Below are positions 24,398 through 37,100 of a stretch of DNA of 64,000 nucleotides, one piece after another; the first letter of the stretch is position 1, and each line of letters starts with the position of its first letter. A program made the translations under genes and the position numbers. Source of the DNA: Tremella fuciformis. Taxonomy: Eukaryota; Basidiomycota; Tremellomycetes; Tremellales; Tremellaceae. The notes beneath the pieces are model-generated. The model was not told the DNA's origin and searched no databases. It saw only the letters and a list, made by a program, of their open reading frames with translations. The stretch covers positions 992,001 to 1,056,000 of the forward strand of contig CP136490.1 of assembly GCA_032768795.1 (NCBI GenBank), written 5' to 3'.

Positions 24398-24766
24398 ATG
24401 ACCGACATGTCCCCCTTAGTCGTCTCGAGCATTGATCAGACCGAACCGGTCTCTCCCTGCTCATGCCACTTTGGCGTAGCCCCCGACCTGCTCTTGACTC
24501 TTGACGAAACAAGCGAGACGATCTCCAACGAGGAAAGCAAAGCTGAAGCACCCCTCGATGACAAGGGCGAAGACAGGGGTGTCTTCCAGCAGCTATGGGT
24601 CTTGATGACCGATCAACTTGCCCTGCTGAGGGGGGAGCGTCCGTTCTGGGACGACGGTGAGCCTGTCGGACACCGGAGAGACTTGCTTGACTGACAGTCA
24701 GGGGTTCGTGGCGACGATGAGGATGTGGCGTCAGAGTCAGGTTCGACCGCCGCGACTCCTGACTAG
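24398..24766 (+). CDS. Small hypothetical acidic protein
   Basis: Two exons (24398-24656 and 24702-24766) give 107 residues. The intron has GTGAGC, CTGAC and CAG signals and preserves the frame. The protein is acidic (DETSETISNEESKAEAPLDD; ends DDEDVASESGSTAATPD) with one hydrophobic patch, VFQQLWVLMTDQLALL, that may be an amphipathic helix. No domain is recognised. An in-frame ATG at 24356 would add 14 residues. It lies 214 bp after the lipid hydrolase, in the same direction. Confidence 0.6.
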
Positions 24767-26284
24767 TCGCGCTTTATGCCCCGATCGCTAGCTCGCTAGC
24801 TTGCTGCCAGACCATGCAGATTCCATGTCGATGCCTTAAATCTGCGTTGCTTCAGGACTGTCTGCGGATCCGAATCCTGTCATTGCCTCGGCTGCGAGCG
24901 AGCGGTGCCAGTGTCGAGAGCCTCACAACAGCCGACTTCGCTTAAACCCCTTGGTGGTCAAGGTTGGGATCCCATGACTCACACCTATTCACGTGGCGTC
25001 GGCACTTCTTCCCCTTGTAGAGACAGACGGGGCGATCCTTGGATCCTTGGGTCTTCCTGGAAAGTGGCAGAGAAAGACGAGAGACGGTCGGCCATTAGGC
25101 CATTCGTATATGAAAGAGGTGGAGGGGAGAGAAGCGGCAAAAGCAGGGAGCAAGGGGACATTTGCAGGTTTTCCGGGGCTGCCCTGAGGACCCTGAATAC
25201 TCTCTTCCCTTCGAGTCCTCTGCGCCTTTTGGACCCGGGGCCAGTCGGGCCACGGTCGACTCCTCTCCATCGCTGCTTGCTACTGCTGCTGCTGCCACTG
25301 CTGACCGACTCTCTCTCTCTCGCCGTTGGCCAGACTTGCTTTACAAAAGTCATTCGATCCCATCCACTCGCTCATCAATTGTGTATCCCCCCGTCACCTT
25401 CCGCCTCGTACGCCCGCTATTACTTCCGCCGCTGTGTGTCGTTGGCGAGGGTGGAAAAGCCGACTACAGCCGACGGGTCAAAGGACGTCTTCTGTACGGT
25501 CCAGGGCGATCAATTGGTGGCCTGCCTGGCCTGCAGAATCGGGTGGCCAAGGCGGCCAAGAACACGACGTTCTCCGACGTGCATGATCCTCCCCCCGACT
25601 TACTCGGCCGCAGACACCGCGACAACGACGAATACAACGACGACGACCGACGAGGACGGCTGCCGACTGCCGCAAAGCTTTGAATTAGAATTCTCGGAGG
25701 GGAGACTGTGATCATCTCCACACCCCCATCATCATCTTTGGCCGCTGGCCGACCCTATTCTCGGTGAGTCCCAGTGCACATCGCTCGCTTGGTCCCCCAG
25801 ATCCCATCCCGAGTATCATAAACCCCTCTCCATCCCCCCTGACATGCCCATCAAAGCAGCACAAGACTCTTTCTTGGTCCCCACACCCCCTCCCTTCCCT
25901 TCATCCCCCTCCCTTCTCCTTGCTTGATTCGATCTCATCGACCCAATGTCCAACGTCGCATCAACATCCGACAGGCGATTGGCGACGAGCCAACGAGGAT
26001 GCGTCCTTTGTCGCCGTCATCCCCCCCGGGACATGTTTCGCCTTCCCATTCTCCGCGCGCCTGCCTCTCCCGTCGCTCTTTCTCTGCCTCTGTGTCTCGG
26101 CTTGCCGTTCTCAGATCGCTGTGCTCCGATTGACGGCCTTCCCACCCATATTTTTTCCCGTTCTGGGTCCTCCTGGTCATTGCAGCCCTCCCACTCGCCA
26201 TCATACCCACACCCACTCACACCCACACTCGCATCTGGTCTAGATCTCGGAGGTACGGGTCCACGAGCTGACACATCGCTCCAG
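24767..26284. other. Long leader region of the GATA gene, with uORF and intron signals
   Basis: About 1.5 kb ahead of the GATA factor. A consensus donor (GTGAGT at 25764) and an acceptor with a CTGAC branch point (ending at 26284) suggest a 521-nt leader intron. The presumed leader exon carries a 42-codon frame starting MILPPTYSAADTATTT at 25583 and closing at 25711. From 25700 to 26230 the strand is strongly C/T-rich. No independent gene is supported, although open frames up to 268 codons exist. Confidence 0.45.
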
Positions 26285-29200
26285 AATCGTCAACCCGGAT
26301 CACGCCTCCCACAATTTCCCACTCGACCCCTTCCCCGCCGTTCGCCGGGCCCTCGCCGCGCTCAACCACCTCGTCCAAGTCGTCCCCCGGAGCAACATCA
26401 AGCAGCAGCACAGGTACCACTCGACTCCGGCCCTTGCTACCCAAGCCAGCGGCGCCAGCAGCACCGGCGGCCCCTGCAGTCACCGCAAAGGCCCACTCGG
26501 CTGCCTCGGCCTCGGGTGCACGTCCCATACAGCCAAAACCGGCCAGCATGGACAAGCTGCCGTGGAGGACCAGCACCGGGTCCAAGAAGGGGCCGTTCAC
26601 AGTTGATTCGGGAGGAGGACCGGGGGCGGCAGCTCAGCAGCCGCCCAAGATCAAGTCAAAGCCCACACCACCTGCATCTACCCCCAACGGCTCGAACCCC
26701 TCAACGCCAAATATCTCGCCAAACCTGCACCGCAAACCTTTCCCACGTCCCGCTTCGTCCACCCAGCATCGCCGCGCACCCAGTCGCGATGGTCCTCCTT
26801 CTGTAGGGCAGGCTTTGGCTTCTCTCAACGGCAACGGCCCGCCATCAGTTGCGCAAGCGCTAGCGTCCCTTACGCGTACGCAAGCTCCTCCGGTTGTACC
26901 GGTGTATCCCCCGCCGGCGATGCAGCAGAATGGATTCGCTGGCTCCGGGCACAACACACCTTTGGAGCAGCCTTCTTCGCCGTGGGGAGAAAACATCTTT
27001 GCGGGTGTCGACTGGCAGCAGAGCGTACCGTCACCATGGGCGACGAACCCGAATGATGCCAGCGAGCTGCAAAGGCTCATGGACACGACTTCTTTTGCCA
27101 ACATCGCAGAGCTCATCGAGCAAGGACAGGCAAACGGCGTGGGAGACTCTTCGATCACCAACTTTCACGACGCTCTCAACTTTCAACCTCCTCAGACGAG
27201 CCTTCTCACGCGGCGGATGCAGCAAGAACCACATGCCAGTGTGCCGCCTTCTCCTGTGGTGGACCAGAGTGGTTTTAGTGCTTCCATCACACCAACCACC
27301 AATTCGATGCTTGCACAAAGCATGGTCACTGGCGTATTACCCACACCCCCACAAAGCTATGGTTCAACGGGACAGCCCAGTCGACCAAAATCGACAGGTC
27401 AGCACCTCTGGCCATTGCCTGACCGGGCTTTGCCATTCACGGACACACCTGTGACTACTCCAGGAGGCAGTGACGTCGGACAGAGTCCATTCGATGTGCG
27501 TACATATGCCTGTATGAAGATTTCCGTTGCTGATGACAGATCAACGGGACCCTCTCACGGCAGATCAGCAACGTCTCGCGTCCCGAAGATCCTCATCCTC
27601 ATATCATACATGGTGTGATGGGTCCACCACAACCTCCTCCGCTTGGGACCACAGTTCCTCCTCCCACTTCAATGATGTGGCCTGGCGGTCTGCCTCCCAT
27701 CCAGCAGGACTCGCTACCACCGCTTCCGCCTGGACTTTCCGTCGAGCATTTGGCCCAATATGGCGCAGCTGGATTGGAGATGGCTATCAGGCTGGGAATG
27801 GGTATTGGCATGGAAGTCAGCCGTCAGACCGTCACCGCAGAAACGCCTTCGTCGACATCAAATTCTCAGGCACAGGCCATCACTGCTCCTCAAAATAACA
27901 TCTCTCCCGCTTCGAACAACCCGTTATCGCCTGGACTGGCCTCTTCTCTGCCAAAGAGCACACCTGGCGCCCACAACATTGTCGACAATATCCTCAATGA
28001 CGACTTCCTTGCAGGCCGACCGCGCGTCTCATCTCCGCCTGTCATGACGCCTCCTGTTAGCTCATTCGCCTCCTTCCCGACTTCTCGCCGACCCAGTGTA
28101 GGCGAGGAAGCCAAGGATGTGTCCGGGTCCCCTGAAACAATGGCGAAGAAGGATCCGCTCGCGACACAGATCTGGAAGGCATATGCCAAAGGCCGGGACA
28201 CACTGCCCAATGGAATGCGGATGGAGAACCTCACTTGGAGGATGATGCACTTGACGCTCAAGAAACAAGAAGAAGCGCAAGCTCAGGCCATCAAGCAGGA
28301 AGCCTCAGCTTTACCCGATATACCGGAAGGGCTCTTCGAGCATCTCCCGATGCTGCCGCCTCCTCCTGTAGCGAGCTCCAGTGCACAGCCAGCTGAAGGC
28401 GAGCGTGGCAGATCGAAGGGCAAGTCACGAGTCGTCGGTTTCCGGGCGGAGAACAGTCCGCAACCAGAGTCAGTAAACTTCTCTCTTCCACGGATAGTGC
28501 TAACGGCCAGGGCCATGGACATGGACTGGCGGGCGGCAAGTCGATCACGGTCTCGCATGGCGATGGACTGGCGAGCCCAGTCCCGCTCGCGATCGCGATC
28601 GGCATTTGGCAGTGTTCGGATGCTGGACAGCTCCGAGCGCCATGCGCACAATTTGCTCTCGCAGACGGAGACCGTGCCCGAGGATGTCATTCCAGGGCAA
28701 GGCGGCCAGACCATGCCTGCCTTTTCCGACTACTGGCCGAATCACAACGGTCAGCAGATGGCGCAGTCAATACCTGCGGTGCTTCATCCGAGCACTATGC
28801 CTGCGCATCAAGCATCATCGCTGCCAAAGATGAATCGCGCCGACACGGATCCGAACCTTGACCCCGCCATCCGAGCTGCAGCCATGTACGACATGCTCGC
28901 GACTTCGGGACCTGCAGCTGCAGGCTTGCAACACATACAGCACTCGCTCGCCAGTGGCCATCGCGGCCATGCCGGCCATGCGTTGTCTTTGCCTGGCATT
29001 GCCGGTCCGGGTCTCTACTCTGAGACAGAAGAGAACTTTCACCCGCAGTATGGATATCTGCCTCGCAGAGTACGGAAAACCAGCTTCGACCATACTGTCG
29101 GCTTGGAGCCCTCTTCTGTCGGGTCTGGGGATTCGCCCAACCCCCGGAAGCGCCAAGCAGAGGCGTCTCCGCATGCCGGTCAGATCCAACCCTTGCCAGA

Positions 29201-30474
29201 TGGCGACAGTGGATTCCCGAGTTCGCTGTTCACGTTCAACTTCCCTCCGAGTAGTACCCCCGCCGGCTATGAAGGCTTCTTCGACCTCGCCGCTGCGTCA
29301 TCTGCAACTCCAGGCGCCAATGGCCCAGGTACGCCGTCTGGCGATCAACTACCGCCCGACTGGCTGGCGAGTCTGCCTCCTGGATTCTTGGCTGGTGTCG
29401 ACCCCTCGATGGCATACGAGAACCCGGCAGACTTCCTCGAGGCAGCAGCTGCGGCCGGAATGACTTTGCCGCCTGTCACGGGCGACAACCCGTTCGACTT
29501 CCAGCAGTTGATGCACCTGTACCTTAACGCCAACGCATCTGCATCTCCATTCACCCACATCAACCCGACGCAAGTGCTTGGTGCGATGCAGGACATGAAT
29601 GCCGCTGCGCTCAACGCTGTCTCTCCGCAATCTGCAGGACCCACGCCGGGTCCATCGAATGGCGTTGCGCACCCGCAACATGCTGTTCGCCCTATGCCGA
29701 AGTCTGTTGGCGGTCGTGCTGTAGACTCGCAGGATGCGGCAAATTCGATGCCACCTCCACCTGTCCGGTCCAACTCGTCGCCGAACTTGCAGGCACTCAA
29801 AATGTCTGGGTTGGCGGCCTCGAAGCCTGGCGGACACGGACGGACGCAGTCGACAGCGACAGGCGGGAAGAAGGGTCAAAAGAGTCGAGCTGTGTCTCCG
29901 AGCAGCGCGGATCCGGACGAGTTATACTCCGCGCCTAACGGAGACACACCGACTGTTTGTTCCAACTGTCAAACGACTAACACTCCGTTGTGGCGGCGAG
30001 ATCCTGAGGGTCATCCTCTGTGTAACGCGTGTGGGCTGTTCTACGTAAGTCTATCCGCCTGCAAGGTCTGCACAAAGGCTGACTACCAGAAACTTCATGG
30101 AGTCGTCCGACCTCTGTCACTCAAGACGGACGTCATCAAGAAGAGGTGAGCCTGTCGGCCATGTCAAAAGCGAGAGTGGCTGATCCTGTAGGAATCGCGC
30201 GCAGCCTCCGTCGAAAGAGAATGGCAATGGGCGTAAAAACTCCATCGCCTCCAACCCCAAGACGCCCGGAGCAAATAGCGCCAAGTCCAAAGCCTCGTCG
30301 CCCTCGTCGCCAGCCACCACCACTGCGCCAGCTTCGGGCGGGCAGAAGAAAGCCCGCAAGTCGTCCAGCGAAGTCCCGTCCAGTGGGCCCAGCTCCCTGT
30401 CCACCACGCCCATCCTCGCCCAGGGCCCTTCAGCCAGCAACCCTCCATCGATGCTCGCCATGTCGAGCACCTGA
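26285..30474 (+). CDS. AreA/Gat1-type GATA transcription factor (nitrogen regulation)
   Basis: A DNA-binding regulator expected to activate nitrogen-scavenging genes at GATA sites. The supported exons are 26285-27495, 27540-30044, 30090-30145 and 30192-30474. The first in-frame ATG in the first exon is 26548, which gives 1,263 residues. Coding-like sequence continues upstream to the splice acceptor at 26284, so an undetected 5' exon is possible. An AreA-type N-terminal block, [20 protein letters not shown] then LTWRMM, lies in the first half. The C-terminal GATA zinc finger is [20 protein letters not shown] then [20 protein letters not shown], split by an intron after LFY. A Ser/Lys-rich tail follows. 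Long Ser/Pro/Gln-rich stretches fill the rest. Confidence 0.9.
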
Positions 30475-30923
30475 TCCCCAACCACTCCTTCTCACACACA
30501 CTAGCATCTCATCACGCATTCATGTGCCATTTCCGCCCACTACACGGGCCATGTCGTACCACCACCCAACATATAGAACGTACGTTTTTAAGTCTGGCGC
30601 TTTCCGCTTCCGCTTCGCCCCTTGCGACATATTGCAGATGGTCTTTGCTCTTGCTTGTTTGGGGTTTTGCTTATTCATCCATCGGCCCCCTGTCGGCCTC
30701 CTGTAGAGTTATAGTCTGGTCTGGATGAATGACCGTGCGTGCTTGCTCCACTTCCTGTTACTCGCACTTTCAGCTCGACAGACATGAGCAGTCTGATGCA
30801 TGCACAATAATGCTAATTGCTACGTTCCTCCTGTGCTTCCTTCTGTACAACGCCCCATCTCATCTCTCGTATGTACTGGTTCGTAGGTATATAATGCTAT
30901 ATTCACCGGATCACCGGATATGA
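30475..30923. other. Convergent 3' intergenic region
   Basis: About 0.45 kb between the GATA stop (+) and the Zn2Cys6 stop (-). It holds presumed 3' UTRs, AT-richer than the genes; no further feature was seen. Confidence 0.45.
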
Positions 30924-33900
30924 CTACTCGTCCTGCGGGTGCTGGTATTGATAATAACCGTCCGTTTGGGCATATGTATAGGGATCAGGCTGCTGGTATC
31001 CCCCCACGCCAGCCATGGACCCCGGCACGGTGGCCACGGGGGGCAGCGTGTGGGCCAGCTGCCCGTCGGGGAGGTGCATGAGCCCTCGGGCCTGCTGCGG
31101 GTGTGGGATGTGCATTTGTGGCTGTTGGTGGAGGTACGGAGACGAGCCGGCGGACAGGTCGTGCGAGTGGGGTCCGGAGGACGAGGAGGCCGCAGTGGGG
31201 TAGGCGTAGGTTTGCCCCACGGCTGGTCCGGTGAGCCATGCGCTGGGCGGTGGTTTCTGTGCCAGCTGCGCATGCGTGTAGTCGTACTCTTGCATCCCGG
31301 TTGCGCGCGAGTCGGAAAAGTGCGGAGAGTTCGAGGTGGATGTGTCAAGGGGCATGGAATGCGCCGATGTCGGTGCAGCAGAGAGCGGGTCCCAGTTCGG
31401 CATGAAACGCTCGACCGAGATGGTCGAGGAGGATTGTGATGAATGCCATTCGCGCCGCAGGTCGGCGGATCGCTCGAGCGACTTGGCGTGCGCCCAACGT
31501 AATTCCTGCAGCGTCAGCGGTCCGGTGACACAAGTCCGAAATAAGGGCCAGGCACTCACGTTGAGCGCACGGACACACGTCGAGATATCCTCCTCGCTGC
31601 CGTTGCTTTTGGCAAGCAGCATGGCCGCATAGTATGTGCCATCTCGCACCAAGCTCGCGTCCCATTCGAAGAAACTGGTATATCAGTGACCGATATCTTA
31701 CGTTTGAGGAGATTGGCTCACCTCGTGCCTACATGCCGCCGCACAATGTCCATGATCAATCTCGTCTGCACCTCGCACTTGCTGTTGGCAATGTCCAGCA
31801 GCCGGCGGACGTTGTCGTGCTCGTTATGCACATTGTCCACGTCGCTTATGTACGCTCTCGGTTGCGACGACAATCCCTCCAGTCTTTTCTCCAGGTTTGT
31901 GCGAATGATGTTTTGCGCCTCGAACATGAAGATTTTCTGAAAAAGTCAGCTCTGGCTTGGCAAATGCTCCGTGCACCACACACCCAACCATCCGAGAACC
32001 TAATCATCATCAGCATAACTCAGGCACGGCGATTAGAGGAGCCTACCGGATGACCTCGTCCGCCGAGGTGTATGGTCCAGGCGACTCGTTTCTGAGGCCT
32101 TCAAAGTCCTCCCAGCACCGCTCAAGCGCTTCCCAAGCATCTTTAAGTATCGAGGCATTGACTATGCTACGTCGGCGGGCCGAATGGCCGGTCAAGGCCT
32201 TGTTGATCAGCCTACACGCCATCTGTGAGTCAGCACTTTTCTTTTGGCGCGGTGTTCCACTTACGGCAAGCTGAATCGGAGCTGTAGCGAATTTGGCGGA
32301 CGTCTTGAATTGAGACGACTTCTGCACGAGCGAGCGGTTGGTGATGGAGTCTTGTATGGTCTCGAGATCTTCATCGTCTAGGTGTAGGATTCCACCCTTG
32401 AGACCGGTCGTTATGCCCTCATGCACGAACGTGTCTATCGATGATCAGCACGGAGGATGACGACTCCTGTGACCGGATATGACTTACACCAGTAAATTCG
32501 CACACGGACCAAAAGAAGGTTCCGCCCTTGTTGGTCGTCGGATCCGCCGTTGACACCGGAAGTGCCAGAAGGCTGGCCGTCGTAGCCCATGGCCGCAAAA
32601 GAGCAAAGCATGTGGACTTGAGATACCGCCGATTGATACATGGCCAGTCGCTCAACTGGGGTGGAAATGCCTGAAGATAAGCTATTTCCCTATTTTCAAG
32701 TCCACGTCTCGATGACTTACCCTCGGTCAACGGCAGGATCAGAAGGAGTGCTCTAACGCCGTCCCAGGTGGGTCGACGCAAAACTCCGGAATCATCGATT
32801 TCGCGGAGTACCACTTCGACGACCGACCTCATTTTGCTCCATCGCCGCTGCCTGTCCGCTTCTCGCTGGCGTTCGGCGTCGCTGACGCCAGCAAGACTGA
32901 CTCCAGTCAGTGACGGGCCACCACCATCGGGGACATCCAGTCTCCCTCGCTCGTCAACACCGTATGAAGCTGCCCATGCTACAAGCACGTGACAGAGGAC
33001 AGCGCCTTCCGGACCCATGGCCGCGGCGTTGGGTGGCGAAGCGGAGAGATACCTCTGCACGAAATCGCTTGGATCAAGTACGGGCCCTTTGCGAGAGTCA
33101 GCGCTGTTCTTGCGAGGGAGAAATGACTCACTTTGCACCTGGAAGCGGCGAAAGAAGGGCGAATCGAAGAACTCTTTGGTGAGCTCGGGCACATAGTCGC
33201 CCTCCCTCTGATTCTCGCGTATCGAAGGTGTTTCCGAGTCATCAGAGGAAGCAACGGCGGCGACTGCTGCCGATTTCCCATAGAGCATCTCGATCTCGGA
33301 TATCCGTTTCCCACGTCGTAGCTGTTTTTGCGCCTTGAGCGGGGCGTACTCGTCGCTGCCATCAGCGAAGCGCTCGGGGGAAGTATGAAGAACCCACATG
33401 CAGTTCGTGTTCCTCTCCAAGCAATTGGTGCAGCTGACCTTTTTCCTGCGCTGCCCCGAGCCTCGTATTGGACCGACTGACCTCTCTTCTTCCGCAGCCT
33501 TTCGCTCCGCCTCTTCTTGCCGATCTTTGAGATCGCATTTGACGCGGCGATGTCGACATGCCCCACACGCAGTGAATTGCTGGCGAGACGTCTTCGGCGC
33601 GTTGTTGCTGGGCTGATTAGGCCGCGACGGACCCGCCTGAGCAGAAGACGGGTTGAGCGGCGGGACCTGGGACGACCACCCGGCGGTTGAGAAAGTCTGT
33701 CCGGCGGCTGGAGGTGATATGAGCGGCTGATTCGGGAAGTAGTCCAACATCGATGTTTGCGAAGTGGAGCTCCCGCTGACCATGCCTCCCGGCGTGACGT
33801 ACGGCGATAGCGCCGGGGTCTGCTGAGGCATGAACATTTGCTGCTGAGGGTCATAGCCGAGCGGTTGCGGGATGACGATGGACATGGGCGGACGGCCCCG

Positions 33901-34125
33901 CTCCGTGGCAGGAGTATAGGAGGGCGGATACAGATGATTCGGGTCCAAATCTTGACGGGACGAGACCGAATCTGGCGCATAGAAATAATCCCCTTGCGGC
34001 TGGAACGCCTGAGGCGTGGCGGTCCCAAGGTTGCTGTGATGCGGATGAGGGTGCGAGCCGTCGCTAGGACGTGGCGTGACCGAATGCTCTTGCAAGCCAT
34101 CGTGGTGTTGGTAGGTGTTGGACAT
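30924..34125 (-). CDS. Zn2Cys6 fungal transcription factor with enlarged zinc-cluster loop
   Basis: A nuclear regulator. The N-terminus is rich in His, Pro and Gln (start MSNTYQHHDGLQEHS). The zinc cluster begins CGACRHRRVKC and is completed by CTNCLERNTNC. Between the third and fourth Cys are about 34 residues (Glu/Arg-rich, then a basic QRRKK), against 5-12 in the usual family. The C-terminal two thirds resemble the fungal transcription factor middle region: LTEGISTPVERLAMYQSAVS, LLDIANSKCEVQTRLIMDIV and DGTYYAAMLLAK. The end is Pro/His/Gln-rich (QQPQMHIPHPQQ). Target genes cannot be told. An upstream ATG at 34179 is in frame, but GACTGTGACCAG just before 34125 looks like a splice acceptor, so 34125 was chosen. 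Confidence 0.85.
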
Positions 34126-37100
34126 CTGGTCACAGTCAATCCACCGCCATGTGCCGGAAGGGCTGTGAAACGAAAACATGGGAGAGAAGCCAAAGACGAG
34201 GGAGTGGCAACGCCGCGAAAGGAGAGACTGGGGATGGCTTCAAAGTGGGCCCGGGCTCAATGGGTGACTACCGGCCACGGAAGGAGGAGAGGAGATTATG
34301 AGAAGGCAATGGGAGATGGAGGAAGGAATGTGGGAGAAGAAGACCTTACCTGTCGCCAGTACTGCCTTTATCTTTGCCCTCTCTGGATCTCGATGGCCGA
34401 AGGGGGGAGGGGGAGGGGAGGGGGATGGGGAGAGAACGTGGAGGGACGGCCTGGAGCTCGATGTCTCGATCAACGGCGGCAAGTGGTGTCTGTTCCAGGG
34501 TCAGCCTCGACGTCCTCTTGCTCTTCCTCCCTCTGGACGCTTCGTCTCCCTCGACGAAATATCTGACATGGCGGGACGAGGAATGCCTCTTTTGGGTACG
34601 TCGCCTACGTCGTGTATAGTGTCAAAGGTGGCGATGGCGATTCGGCCCTGGGTTCTCGTATCTCACACCCACGTCCCCGTCGTCGCCCCTGACCACTGAT
34701 TGCTTGATGACAAGGGTCGGATCGGATAGACGAAGATCCGGGCTCAGCGTCCTCTGGCCAAAGAGTACGTGGGCCACCCTTTCAGAAGACTCAAAGGGGG
34801 GCGTCGGGGGAGGGGGCGAGGGATGAGGGAGAATCAAGACTTACCAAAAGTGTCAGGTGTCGTTGGTGATGGTGACGCCCCGTGTAGTGATGGCATGACG
34901 CGTTGGGCAGGTGGCGACAGACAAAGGACGTGCGACAATGTCGGTAATCTATTTAGCCTTGTCTGGGGACGACGATGACGACGACGAGGGCGGTGTTTCG
35001 TCTTTGTCGTTTGAGCCAGTCACCTGTTGGAGGATCCGAGGGCGCCGCGCGCGCACACACACACAGAGGCGCACGCACACCCGCGACGGTCGGATATCCG
35101 AGCCCGCGGATTGACCGTCTGTGTCAGTGATTCGTGATCTGATCTGATCTTTCGCGCACGCTTCGCCGGCGAGGCCTCGGTGATGCGGTAGAGATTGGAT
35201 TTGCCCCGATGCTGAAAAGTCCGACGTGGTTTACACGCTGTTCGAGGACTTCGCACCTGGCTGGCAGGCTTTTTCCCTGCAAGATGCAGCGAGGCGCGAG
35301 TCGTGGTCGCCACGACGTGATGGGGACTGGCGGCTAGGCGGGCACGGGTCTGGCGTGGCGGAGGTGATGACGTTGAGGGTGTTGTGAGTTTATCCACTAG
35401 TCTGGTCCGGCAAAGGATCTAAATGGCCGTGATCGTGTTTTACCGTTTGGATCCAGAGGGCGTAATTAAAAAGTCACAAAGTGGAACGGTTCACCGAGGT
35501 CACGGTGACCGGACAGGGATCCCAGTCGACAGGGGGAGGGCGCAAGTCCAAAGGCAGGTAGTCGGCAAGTCGCAAGTGGGGGAAAGGAATGCTTCGAAGA
35601 GTCGTGATGGTCAAAGCGACTTTGGGGCTTGATCCGACGGAGTGCTCTTTCCTGATGAGAACGGTCCGTGCAGATGCAGGTATGCAAGCACAGTGCCGCA
35701 GAGAATCGACCAGAGACGTGTCGAAGCTTTGTGCAGAGTGCTCGCTCGCTCGGATCTCGAGGTTTGACGTCTCGCGGTTCGATCGGTCTTCGCTCGGGCT
35801 GGAAATGTCCGTCTGGCCGCTCCGGTGCCCGTTCCTCTCAGTCACGCGCCCAGAAGTCAAAATGCTGTTCCCATCCGACGAGGAAAGACGAATCAACGAC
35901 GAAAGCGGAACAGGACTCTCAACCCGAGTTGCTCAAGAGTTATAGGTATTGTTGTCGCTGCGCAGCTTTCAAGTACGGTACCCGACCCGATCCCTGTTCG
36001 CCGAGCGGCGCTCTCTTTTGTGCAGCGAGCCAGCCTCTCAGGCGAGATTGACTTTTGATCAGGGACACACACGGCGGTATGTCACCGTGTCGAGCTCGGA
36101 GCGCAAGCGTTCCTCTGCCAGCGTCTCGCAGAGAGCGGGGATGGCGACCGGGTAGCCGATAAGACCGGAATGCGAAGGGGTGAGGGCGAGCGGTGTGTCG
36201 ATTCGATCTCGAGGGAATGTTGCAGAGGTCACCTGTGGATTGGAGGAGGGAGGCGAGACCAGGGAAGAGGCCAGATCTACATCCGGTCTGCTAGGCCAGG
36301 CTCTGGTACGCAAAGGTAGATATGCTTGAGACGTGGGGAAGGACGAGGAGGGGGCAACGTGTCCGCGGTCGCGGTCGTGGACTGTGCTCCAAAGTGGACG
36401 TGAACGTGGATGGGTCGTGCAGAGGAGGGGACGGCGGTGGTGCAAAGCGGCCAGCGGTCAGGGAGCAGGAGGTTGAGGTTTGCCGGATGGCGGTGGCGGC
36501 TGCATGGCTTGTTGAGGACCCACGATTCGTCAGCAGCAGATAGCGATGAGATGCAGCTGAGAGCAGCAGCAAAGATGTTCGGCTTTGTGCCTTGGCGTGT
36601 GAGCACGGCGCCAGAGAAATTGCGTCAATAATTCTCCGACGCTCAACGTTCTGTACAGGGGGCAGCAGCAAGAGCAGAACAACCAGCACCACCCCATGGT
36701 CCCCCCCTCCTAACTCGCGATTGGGAATACGAGGACGGGCACGGCGGGCTCGGATGCAGTGGGTGCCTAGGATTTTCCCCCCTTCGTCAGACTGCCCTGG
36801 CCCGAAGCTATTCTTCCGCGCATACCGGACTTCGAAGCATTCCATCTCCGCACTAACGACTCTTTCATCTACGACGGCGGCCCTGGCTCCAACAAGCCTC
36901 GACACATCCGCGGACCACACGTCGCTCGCGTGTCAGCCATCTCATCCCATAGACATGCCGCCCGCAGCGGAATAGCATCCGGCGGCGGTGGGACAAGTCG
37001 GTGAGGCACGCCCGCGGCGACTGATATGCGTTTTGCGTTTGCGCCGAGGGCAGAGGGCAAAGTGGGCTGGACGTAGAGGGCAGAGGGCAGCGCCACGGTA

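Noticed and set aside
24905..25711. 268-codon open frame before the GATA gene
   Set aside because: No domain, strongly biased composition, and overlapped by equally long frames on the other strand; only its last ATG-led part was kept as a possible uORF.
33838..34566. 242-codon open frame on the plus strand
   Set aside because: It lies antisense to the N-terminal part of the Zn2Cys6 gene and its leader and has an Arg/Gly-rich composition typical of a shadow frame in GC-rich DNA.
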